Part shown: piece by piece, positions 44,858 through 55,427 of the stretch
Numbering within the stretch: the stretch's first letter is position 1
How the letters are laid out: each line of letters begins with the position of its first letter
NCBI GenBank assembly: GCA_018398585.1
Contig: JAGTTD010000010.1
Span: 2,559,501 to 2,623,500, forward strand
Reading direction: 5' to 3'
Origin: Simmondsia chinensis
Taxonomy: Eukaryota; Streptophyta; Magnoliopsida; Caryophyllales; Simmondsiaceae
DNA length: 64,000 bases
Notes under the pieces: model-generated
What the model was told of the DNA's origin: nothing
Database searches by the model: none
What the model saw: only the letters and a program-made list of their open reading frames with translations
Position numbers and translations under genes: made by a program

Positions 44858-46567
44858 CTTTCTGTCAAAATTTACTAGCCTTTTACGCATGACATGACCC
44901 ATGAAATTGGCATACATAGGATCCACATATAAACCCCAGTAATAATTTATTATAGAACTAATTGATATTAGATAGAGTAACCTTCTAAATTTATATATTG
45001 GTCTTTTACTTTCTACAACTCTTCTACATTTGACTCATGTGTGAAGTTCTCAACGCCTTCAAAGTATGATTGTGCAGAACTCATTGGGAGAGCGCTATGG
45101 CACACGGGTCTCAAGACATAAGCTTCTGCTGCACCTCAAGGTAAAATCACATAGAGGTCATTTTTTTTATTCAATGACTTTCCATAATAAAATAACAAAA
45201 ATAAAAATATAAATATAATGTCTACACAATTCCTAAAATGAAAATGTGCCATGCCCACGGGGGATAATTGCAAAATACACAATAAGATATTTGATGTTCA
45301 AAAATTTTACTACTTAAGTACCTTAAAATTTAAAATTTTTCAATATAAGTATTCTTTCTCCCAAAATACAATAAATTTTCGTTGAAAAATATTAAAGTAA
45401 AGCATAATTCTGACAAAATACAAGTTTATTCATTTGAATTTCAATATTTTTACCCAAAAATGCTAAAACGACACATAATTTTGACAATACATAGGTAATA
45501 TACATCCAAATTTAATAACAGTAACTTGTATATATTATTGTAATCATGCACCATATTAACATCTTTTATATAAAATTAGTCTGATTATCATAAAAATGCA
45601 CCAAATTCCTACATAGGGTGCCTAAATGATAAAACATCTAAATATCGTGGTACAATATATATATTATAACGTCAAAGTATTTAAATGACAACTGGTTAAA
45701 CCTTATGGTACCTAAGTAATAATTTTCCTAAATTAAGTATTGATAACCACCATACTCAAACACACACTGGGTCACATATTAAAATTAGTAAGGAAAAAAA
45801 ATAATTGAGTTGACCTGCCTTGACTCCAGGTCACGTCCCTTTTGAGTGTTTTGTCTTTCTCCTGCAAAACGAAATTTCCAGGAAGCAACAATTATCAATT
45901 CACGGGGAAGGACACTTGAATTAAGATAATACAATGATAATTCAATAAAAGTAAATAAATTTATTTTTAAATAATTTTTCATATATCCTGCTCAAAAAAA
46001 AGTAAATAATAAATAATTTTCTATACGTCCCAGTTGTGGATAATTAAAGGGTTTTTTTTGTATCATTGGTTCTTGTATTTTTTATTGAGTTAGTTTAATT
46101 TCTAATTTCTATACATTTAAAATGATTTTAATCAAGATCAATGTTACATTTAATGTTAAACTTCTGGTTGAAATTGTACAACACATCCACTCTATGTAAT
46201 CGTTCTCTAATATCTTAACACCCATACAGGTTTAAATTTAAACAACCTTGTTCACACAGGGTGCTACTTAAAAGAATGGTGATTTAAAAAAAGACTAATG
46301 GCCTAAGTAACCTTTGAAACTGATTGAAAGGAGCAACAGACAAAAAAAGAATCGAGTAGATAATAATAAAAATTGGGTATCACAAGAAAACTGCACAACT
46401 ACACCTTTATCTGCTACATTGAAACTGATTGTTTAATGAATATATTGATGATTCAACTTCACGCCGTGACAAAACCCGATAGAAAAGTAACTTACAGTAA
46501 ATTGATAATACCATAAAAAAACATTTAAAAGAAGGAATAACGGAAAAAGAAAAAAGGATGGGTAGGT
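44858..46567. other. AT-rich intergenic sequence, no gene
   Basis: A short phrase GAAATTTCCAGGAAGC at about 45870 recurs in several duplicated places (53225, 61490, 62140, 62555). Its origin was not recognised. The rest, including the 3' flank of CNL3, shows nothing. Confidence 0.45.
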
Positions 46568-49500
46568 TCAATACCCATAAATTTCATTTAGGAATATGTA
46601 GAATTTTGGGCCAATCCTCTCTCCATCAGGTTCCATGCATGACTTCGTCAAGTGTGGACAGTCAGATATCGTGAGTCGCTCCAAGGAGGTGAGGTCCTTC
46701 ATCGCCTCAGGCATTGATTTCAATCTTTCGCAATCCTGGATATGAAGACGTCGAAGGGATTTCGTGCTATTGATCCACTCAGGGAGAGCCGTTAACTCCA
46801 CATCCATAATGCTAAGGGACTGGAGGGAGGACAAATACTGAAACCCTTTGGGGAGATTCTCCACCCTATACCTAGGGACTTCCGTGGCAATATTCCGTCA
46901 TCTCCATCTTCATCCATCAAAGTCAACTCCTTACAATAACCGATTGTTAAAGCCTCCAATGTACTGAGGTGCTCTAAGCCTCCTGCATTAAGAGTCCTTA
47001 ATCCAGAGATTTCAAGAGAGCGTAGGGAAGACAATCTTTGGAAAACCGACGGCCCAATCGTTGATAATCGCTCCATCTCATTATCACACATCATGGATAG
47101 AACAGAAAGGTTTCGAAGAGACCCCTCCGGAAAAGATATCAAACAGTTTGCACGGTCAATCTTCAGACTCTTCAACATGGATAAATTAGATGTGGTCACT
47201 ACATCAACTGTCTCCTCCTTTAAAATGGATAGCTTGTCATTAAAATTTTCCAACTGTAATTCCACCACACATGGACACATAGGCATGGATATCAATTGCC
47301 GGCAATTACGTATTTCTAAATTTGAAAGACGAGGAAAGAATGGGTAAGATTGTACAGAACGATCCTCCCCTTGCTCATCCCCCAAAACTCTCGCTTCTTT
47401 GACTTCACTCCACCAGCCCCTCAAGTTGTGCAAGGAAACAAGTATGAGATCCTCAAGGCATGGAAAGAATAATGTCAACTCTGAACTGGACTGAGAGAAA
47501 GCACTCTCGTGCTCCATGTACAAGACAGATAAATCTTGAAGTGACAGCCTTTTAAGGTAATGAAGTTTATGCAGTGATGGGAGATACTGTAATCCAGAAC
47601 ACGATGACAAACTTATCTCTACAAGATTCGGAAGCAAAGATTCTAAGTTGTTTAGAGGCAACCAACTTGGAAGATTCTTGCCGGCGTACCCACACACCCA
47701 AAGCAATCTAAGATTTGGATGGGGCTGTAAGTCCTCGAATAATGCTTCGTCTCTCTGGTGGCACTTTCTAATTCCAAACCCATACTCTATGCATAATTCA
47801 ATTAAGTGTTGCTTGCTCCTCAAATCAGCACCCATGGATTTTTCTACATGATATAAATCTCGAGGAAATCTAATTGTGAGTTTACCTTTGAGATGTTTTA
47901 AGTCCTTTTAGATCTTGTAGGTGACCAACATCACATGACTTTGAACTGGAAGCAGAACTGCTCACTACAAACAAGGACAACAGATGAAGGCCGCTTAAAG
48001 AACCCAATCCCGGAGGCATACACTCTAATGCTGAACAACTAGTTATATCCAGTTGCCTAAGGTTAACCAACCTATTAAATTTCTTTGGTAACTGCTTGAG
48101 TTTATAACAATATTGTAATAGTAATGTTTGCAAGTTCCATAGTTTTGTAATGGACTCTGGTATTGTCTCGAGCTGAGAATGGCTAGACAAGTCTAGATAC
48201 CGTATATGTATTACTTTATCAAATGAGCCTGTATATTGACAATAACTTAAATCCAATACTCTTAGGCGACTACAATGTGTTGATACCACATGTGCATTCT
48301 CTGCTGTTAGGGGAGAGGAAAAGATTTCTTGAAATTTAGAGGGTGCAAAGCGACGAAATTTTTTCAAATTCACTGTTGGTTGCTGCTCCATTCGAAGAAT
48401 GCCCTCAATTTCAGCTACAGTTATAGCAAGATCGTGCAAGAGATCATGAATCTTAATTGACTGAATTTCATTCCATTTACCTCTTTGGATATCTTGGAAA
48501 AAGCATCTTTCTACCAAAATCCCAAAATACTCCTCACACATATCCTCTAAATCCTCATTACATGAAGGAGTAATAAAACCTTCAGCCATCCAAAGACGGA
48601 TCAATAAATCCTTCTTAACTTCATAATCCTTACGAAATATTGCGCAATAGGCAAAGCAGCGCTTCAATGCACCAGGAAGGTGGCAATAACTACGCTTCAA
48701 GGTCGGGAGTATGTCACCATCCTCTTGTTCTATAGCTGCTAGTTCATTATTTTTGAACGAGACCCATCTACGTTTTTCCTGTCCATACAAAAGGCTTCCT
48801 ATCATCCTTATTGCAAGTGGAACATTAGCACATTTTTTGATAATCTCTTTCCCGATCTCTATAAGTTCAACATCCGCCCTTAATTTTTCTTGGCTAGATC
48901 CAAATGCCATTTGTTCAAATAAACACCAAGAGTGTTCCGGAGAGAGACCTTGCAATTCATGCATCGAATAGCTTCCCATAACTTTAGCCACCTTCTTAGA
49001 TCGCGTTGTCACCAAAATCCTACTTCCCCTCCCAACAATCCTTTAAATTCTAGCCATCGATTACGATTCTCATTCCATACATCATCCAAAACAAGTAAAA
49101 TTCTCTTTCCATCTATCTCCTTTTGCAATTGCTTACGCAATTGGTCTCGACCAAGGTCCGCAGGCTGCGTGTCAGTGGCAGATATTATAATCCTTTTCAT
49201 CAGTGATTCTAGATCAAAATCCTCAGAGACACAAACCCACAACCTCGCTGTGAACTCGCTCTTAACCCTTTCATCATTAAATACAAGCTGAGCTAAGGTT
49301 GTTTTTCCCAGACCTCCAATCCCTACTATAGAAACACAAGACAAATTCTCATCTGTCGGATTATTGGAGTCCAACAACATGCCAATCACCTCCTCCTTGT
49401 CACCATCCCTCCAACTACGTCTTTATCATTCACAAAAGAGAGTGTATCCCTTCTTCTGATGGGTAGCATTTTTTCCCTCATACAAACACAAGTATTTCCA

Positions 49501-49904
49501 TAATTTTCTCTCTCTTTGGCAAGGTCATCCAGTCGTTCCATTACGTCATCGATCTCCTCGGACACAGCCAGCAATTCGGAAGAAGGGCAGAAATTACGTA
49601 CCTTCTCAAGGAAATTGTTAGGAATATCAATTTGTTGCAGTTGAGAACGAGTGTTGAATTCATCGAGTACATCTTCAGCATCATAGACGACCACTTGAAG
49701 CTTCTTGAGCCAGTCACGCTCCACGTGTGAAAGCACTTCCCTCTCATCTACATCTCGGCATACAGCATTGATGGCAGAGAGGATGCTTCCAAGCTTATTG
49801 ATCTTCTTCTCAACACCCAACAGAGATGCAACATCTCGTAGGGTGCGAGAATCAACCATTGAGATGAGGGTTTGAACAACAGTGAATATCGTTCCAGCAT
49901 CCAC
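46568..49904 (-). pseudogene. CC-NBS-LRR pseudogene (CNL3)
   Basis: Full-length relative of CNL1/CNL2, more diverged, on the opposite strand. The codon that should be ATG before DAGTIFTVVQTL is GTG (49904-49902). The coiled coil has AEDVLDEFN; NB-ARC has GIGGLGKTT, LLVLDDVWNENRN, TTRSKKVA, NVPLAIR, CFAYCAIFRKD and IHDLL; then LRRs to MEPDGERIGPKF. Four frameshifts were found: near 49390 (one base lost), near 49012 (before the TTRS motif), near 47885 (one extra A) and near 46863. The frames between them are long, so decay is recent. An RTE fragment lies 56 bp upstream of the former start. Confidence 0.92.
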
Positions 49905-49960
49905 GGTTCTACGCTCAAAATTAGAAAAAAAAAAAAAAAAATTGCAGGAGAATGATCTAG

Positions 49961-50359
49961 TTGGAGGGCTAATATTAGGGTAGCGGAGATGGCAGAGTAG
50001 TATAGAGCGGGGAGTGGTTGGTAGTCCAAGATCCTTAGGCAGGTATGACCTATAGTGGGGCACTTTTAGGCTAGCTTAATCCCTGTTTATTATTTATTAT
50101 TTATTGTTCATTCTGTTGCTTCTCCTTATTCTTCTTCTTCTTTTGCTCCTCCTTCTCCTTATTCTTTCCTTCTTTGATTTTTTTATCAGAATTCAAGGTG
50201 ATTGATTTGTGATTTATCTGCAGGTATTCAACCACTTCAGGTTGGGGGTCCCCGAAAACAGTCTTCTTTTCAGCTGAAAGGGGTAAGGCTGCATACATCA
50301 ACCCTCCAGACCCTACATTCAGCGGGAGCCGTAAGGTACTGAGACTGTTGTTGTTGTTG
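49961..50359 (+). mobile_element. 5'-truncated RTE LINE 3' end next to CNL3
   Basis: It begins in the last codons of the RTE ORF (TTGGAGGGCTAATATTAGGG; compare 41144-41160) and continues through the 3' UTR, with a CTT-rich run and the shared tail ending (TTG)n. Exact target duplication AATGATCTAG at 49951-49960 and 50360-50369. It is inserted in the 5' region of CNL3, in the opposite orientation. Confidence 0.93.
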
Positions 50360-50369
50360 AATGATCTAG

Positions 50370-51636
50370 GAGAAAGGAAGTGGAATAGGTGTAGTGCATG
50401 AACGATGCTAGTGGGTAAAGTAAATATATAATGAGTTGCATAAGATGATCATTGAACATATTACCTTATTTACCATTTTGCCCTTAGATTAGGTACTGCA
50501 GACTTTTCCGTTTGCTACGGCAGACTGTGGACTTTTGTGAGGAGAGAGTGAGAGAGAAGGGTAGGAATTTTTTTTCTAATTTTAAATTTTAATTATTTTA
50601 AAAATTATTAAATTTAAATTGTAATTTTATATTTTAATTATTTATCAATTAGATATTTGTTAAATTTTTATTGTTATTTAATATTTTCAGCAAATATTTA
50701 AAAAGTATCTAATTAATAAATAGTCAAAATATTAATTAAATATTTATTGTTGTTTGATATTTCTAATAAAAATTTAAGTAGTATCTAATTAATAAATAGT
50801 TTAATTTGAATTTAGTAAGTTTTAAAATAGATGCAATATAGAGTGCTATTGCATCTATTTAGTGAGTTTTAAATTTTTAAAACCCCTTTTGTATTTCTTT
50901 GTGTTGATTTTTAGGGAATCAATCACCAACTATTAAGGTTTATTTATTATCTAGGTATAATAAACCTTAAAAATTTACAACTTTCATTTTATGTCGAAAT
51001 TGGGTGAATTTTTATCAAAGTCTGGTAGTACTTCACACAAAATAGATGCTCAAATGATACATGACTATGATAAAATGAATGAGTTGCGTCAGTATTTATA
51101 ACAAAAATCTATGACATTACTATAAAAAATTTCATTGGACTCCAACGTAAAGACCTATATATTTTCAAAATCTTATATCACATTAGAATTTTCCACAAAA
51201 CTTTACTAAATATTGATGGAGCACCCCTATATATTTTTAGAATCTTGATCCACGTAAGTACTTTTCAACAAAAATTTAACAAATATTAAGGATATAATAA
51301 CAATAAATTTGATATCTCGAAGAGGCTCCTCCCAAGACAAAATCTCGATAGGATGATGTATACATAGCCTCATCCTAATCTATAGAGGATACATGATTGC
51401 AATTTTCAAGTTGAAAGTAGTTCAATAATTTGAAAAAAAGAAAAGAAATTTAAGCCCTAAAGTATCTTTATCATATACATTGAAAAATTGCCTATTTACT
51501 TTTAAGTGGATTGGCGTGGAGCTTTCTCCTCCACTTGGGTCTTTGTACGTAACAAAGACATTATCTTTTCCCTTCTCTTTTATGGTTTTTGTTGTGAGAA
51601 AAACTTAAACAAATTTGATATATTAAGATGTTAATT
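50370..51636. other. AT-rich intergenic sequence, no gene
   Basis: 50600-50830 has repeated phrases GTATCTAATTAATAAATAG and TATTTATTGTTGTTTGATAT. 51310-51400 may be a very old SINE tail. No coding region. Confidence 0.45.
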
Positions 51637-52231
51637 TGTTAGGAAAAATTTAATACGAAAGTATAAATTTTGATATCTTGATTCGATTCAAATAATATAA
51701 CTCATGCAAAACGATAAGTAAATAAATATGGGGAAAGAAAGAACAAACAAGAACACACAATATTTACGTGGAAACCCCTCTACAATCGAGAGGGGAGAAA
51801 ACCACGGGCGGAAATGGAGATTCTTTATTAATTGAACAGAAGAATTACAACGATACTTTCCAAAATGAGATATATGGAAGAATTACAATCACTCCCTTTG
51901 AACTCTCGTAGCACTAAAAATCTTGGAGGAATTACGAAATCACCTCTTTTCTCTCAATGGCAGCGTCTCACACTTTGATTGGATAATTTGTGACGTAAAC
52001 CCTACGTCCTTTAAATAGACACAGGGCAGGAGGGACCCGATAGATCGGAAAACACCCGATCTATCGGCACCGCGATCGATCGGAACTGGCCGATCAATTG
52101 GCCCTCTAATTTCCTAAAACTCCCGAATCCTTTCTTAAATCACCCGATCGATCGGATTCCCTTCCGATCGATCGGTGACCCCACAACAACCCCATAAAAA
52201 TAAAACAAGTAATTTGAAACATAACCTAACA
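51637..52231. mobile_element. Probable solo LTR
   Basis: The ends TGTTAGG and CCTAACA are perfect inverses. Inside is the copia-type phrase TTTACGTGGAAACCCCTC, then a hairpin around ATCGAGAGGGG. At 52037-52178 are six sites of the type CGAT(A/C)GATCGG. The flanking 5-mers do not match, so it may be a fragment or old copy. Confidence 0.55.
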
Positions 52232-52334
52232 TTTTTGTTTTCCAAAATTTATATGTATTATTCTCTGGAATGTTTCATTTTCTTATGTAAATGAAATTTA
52301 TTTTGCTGCGACATGATCAACAACAAATCTGGTG

Positions 52335-52485
52335 TCTAAAAGACTCGCGTCAAGATAGAGTTTGGGAGGTGAAATGTGCTCGAGGCAAGACGGAGTTTGG
52401 GGAATAAAATGTATGCAGTTTTATCTCTATAGAGTACTATCCCAAGAGGAAGTGGTTTCCAATGGCCCACGACCCTAAAACTTGA
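52335..52485 (-). mobile_element. Very decayed RTE/5S-SINE tail
   Basis: The order of blocks (AGTTTGGGG, ATGTATGCAG, TATAGAGTACTATCC, AAGAGGAAGTGGTTTCC, GGCCCACGACCCT) follows the SINE tail on the minus strand with many changes. Confidence 0.4.
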
Positions 52486-52792
52486 TTTGCATTTAGTGAA
52501 ATCAAGTTTGAGACTTCAGTTCTATGCTTAATGATTCCATGGCACATGTTGCTTGATTTGTGATCTTAAAAAATGAGTTCACTTTATCTTTATTAATAAA
52601 ACAAATAGACAATTTTCTTTTACAACGACAATGAGCATACTCAAAAATTATGACCTTTCAATTCAAGCCCTCGTACTTATAATCAAGAGCTTAATCTCTA
52701 TATCAACTCCAACAACTTAATAAATAGATAAATTAAAGAATGCACATGATAATCTCATTTTAACATATGCAACTTATTAATCACATAGTCAT

Positions 52793-53028
52793 GAAGGAAC
52801 ATACACAATGCCTTAAGGGCTCCGGCCTAAGCAGGGTCTGGGGGGCGGATGTACGCAGCCTTCCCCCTTCAGGGTGTTAACCTGAAGAGAGGCTGTTTTC
52901 TAATGCCCCCAACCTGAGAGTGAGGACTTTTCAGGAAGTCACCCATCCTGATACTACTCTCGCCCAAGCACGCTTAACTTCGGAGTTCTAATTGAATCTG
53001 GTGACGGTGTATTGGTGCCCTCTTTGGT
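52793..53028 (-). mobile_element. 5S-RTE chimeric SINE, copy 9
   Basis: 236 bp, second subfamily. Imperfect 19-bp duplication at 52774-52792 and 53029-53047 (TTATTAATCA then A/T-rich). The head on the minus strand reads CCAAAGAGGGCACCAATACA. Confidence 0.92.
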
Positions 53029-53047
53029 TTATTAATCATATTATCAT

Positions 53048-54664
53048 ATAAAAGATAATGTTAAAATATTTATTTTTTATAATTTAATAATCATACCAAA
53101 TACTCAACTATATAATGGGTAAACATTATAAAATTAATATTAAAAAAAAAACCTGAGTTGACTTGACTTGACTTGACTGCCCCCCCCCCCCCCCCCCCCC
53201 CAAAAAAAAACAACGCGAAACGAAATTTGTTGGAAGTATCAAATTTCAATTCAGGTGAAGGAAAGATCAAAAACAATGAAAAGAAAAGTAAGTTCTTTTC
53301 ATAGTTTACTGATGTAAATGATAAATACACAACAAAAGCATAAAGCATCAAAACGCAAATAATAAGCAAATAAGCAAGTATGTAAATAGGCAAACAAGTA
53401 CATCAAAGAGGCAATTATATAAGTATAAGAAAGCTAGTTTTAGGAAGAATATGCTCCCCTATTCTAAATCACTACATCGCCTACCTCTATGCTAACCCTC
53501 TATTGAGCTCTATCTAAAGCCATCTCCTCTCATGGGTTTCGGTGGGTGAGGTCGTGTCGGATCATCTCCTCCATGCGTATATCCACCCCCCATACCCTAC
53601 TTAGACGGGAGTTTTTGGGATATTGAAAATGTTGTTATATTGCAATGCAATGTAAAGATATTTTCTTATGTATTATCATTGCATCGTTGCCTTAAGCGGG
53701 GCATTATTTTAATATTTTTAAAATTAAAATTGATACTCAATATCGATATAAAATCGAAACAAAACACAAAAAAAATTGCAAAAAGTCATCCAAATAGGGG
53801 GGAGGGAGTGGGGTGCATGCTTCAAACGAGGTACAAAGGGGATCAACAATGTAACACTTGAATTTTGAAATGTGGAAAAACCTTTGATCAACATGCATAG
53901 TGGCTACCTCTGTTAATAAAATTTGCGTATAATACACATTTAGATATGTATCTATACTATCATGTTTAATAAGTTCATTTACGTATTATTGTCAACAATA
54001 TGGTAAAATAAGCATTTTTTTACTGTTAACAGTATAATATGCGTCTTACAATACGTACCCATATTTTTCCATTTAAAAATATAATAATTGAAAGTAGTCA
54101 ATATCTACAGCTAAACTATATATCCATATTCGTAGTTTATCACTTTAGCTCCTCAATTATTAATCATACCATATCATTTACTATGTATTATATTTTTGTT
54201 ATTACTATTGACTAACATTAGTCTTTACTTTTATAAGTCAATGAATATTGTTACCAATATTTTTATGTATATATATAGGCAAATAATACACGTATTATTA
54301 CATTTCGTTTAATTTTCATGTTGTACCTTGCTAACGGAGGAGACTGTTCCATATGCTTTTACCTGTTATTACACAAGCTCCTCCAACCAGAAAAATGCCA
54401 GAGGAACACAACCTCGAATACCAAATGATTTATTAGAGTGCGGATCAAGACATTGTTGATGAAGATTTAAGCATGCAAGAGAAGAAGTTGATGAAAGTTT
54501 CAAATCTAACAAGAAGAGAGAGAGGTTCGAGCAGTTAACAGAGGGGAAGACGAACGAACACTCCAAATACATATATAAAGAGAGAGAGAGAGAAAATACA
54601 AGAAAAAATACGTATCAGATAACTAAGATAATTTAATCAAAAGTAAATAAATTTATTTCTCTTC
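53048..54664. other. Intergenic, no gene
   Basis: Poly-C at 53180-53201. A decayed plus-strand RTE/SINE tail at about 53520-53638 (CCCATACCCTACTTAGACGG, then GAGTTTTTGGGATATTG). 53950-54620 is colinear with 43500-44000. Confidence 0.45.
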
Positions 54665-54683
54665 GAGCCTTACTCCTTTAGGG

Positions 54684-54918
54684 TCCCAAAAAGGGCACCA
54701 ACACGTCATTACCGGATCTCATTAGAACTCCAAAGTTAAGCGTGCTTGGGCGAGAGTAATACCATGATGGGCGATCTCCTGGAAAGTCCTCACCCTCAGG
54801 TTGGGGATACTGGAAAACATCCTCTCTTCAAGTTAATACCCTGAAGGAGGAAGGCTGTGTACATCCGCCCCTCCTAGACCCTGTGTAGACGGGAGTTCTT
54901 GAAGCACTAGGTATGATG
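54684..54918 (+). mobile_element. 5S-RTE chimeric SINE, copy 10
   Basis: 235 bp, second subfamily (GGGCACCAACACGTCATTAC, then CGGATCTCATTAGAACTCC). Imperfect 19-bp duplication starting GAGCCTTAYTCCT at 54665-54683 and 54919-54937. Tail ends CACTAGGTATGATG. Confidence 0.9.
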
Positions 54919-55078
54919 GAGCCTTATTCCTACGGGGTAAGAGAACCGCAACAATTATAAGGTAAGAAAATTAGAAAGCAGAAAAACATTCATTCCCATT
55001 AAGAAAATATAAATTAAACCGGACAGTGATATACTGCATACCAAAACATTAAAAAAAAAAAAAAAAAAAAGCGGAAGG

Positions 55079-55423
55079 TGTAAAAACTTGACAAACAAAT
55101 AAACAACAATGAACACTAAGAAGAGGAGGAAAATTTGAATGAATTCCATTGAAAATAATCTAGCCTATTTATAAGTACATCAAAGAAGATGAAAGGATGC
55201 ATAGAATCCTAGGCTAATTACACTAGGAAATAACATTGAAAGCAAAAATTAAAACAAAATTGAAGAGCCCATTGATGGGGGGGTGGCCGGTTACACCATT
55301 CAAAAGAGAGCACGAAATGCCCTATTAACTACCCTAAATTTAATTCTAGATCTAAATTAAATTCAAAGTATTTACATTAACACAAATACAAAATACACAT
55401 GTATACGCAGTATATTTTCAACA
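55079..55423 (-). repeat. 3' LTR of the copia element
   Basis: 345 bp, flanked inside by the polypurine tract and outside by GAAGG. Nearly identical to 60738-61095. Confidence 0.93.
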
Positions 55424-55427
55424 CTCC

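Noticed and set aside
11180..54918. 5S rRNA genes
   Set aside because: The 5S-like parts are single, scattered, diverged, lack the true 3' end and a T-run terminator, and are fused to an RTE tail with target duplications. They are SINEs, not rRNA genes.
11180..54918. Cassandra-type TRIM elements (5S sequence in LTRs)
   Set aside because: No TG..CA ends, no paired LTRs, no PBS or PPT, and target duplications of 16-23 bp rather than 5 bp.
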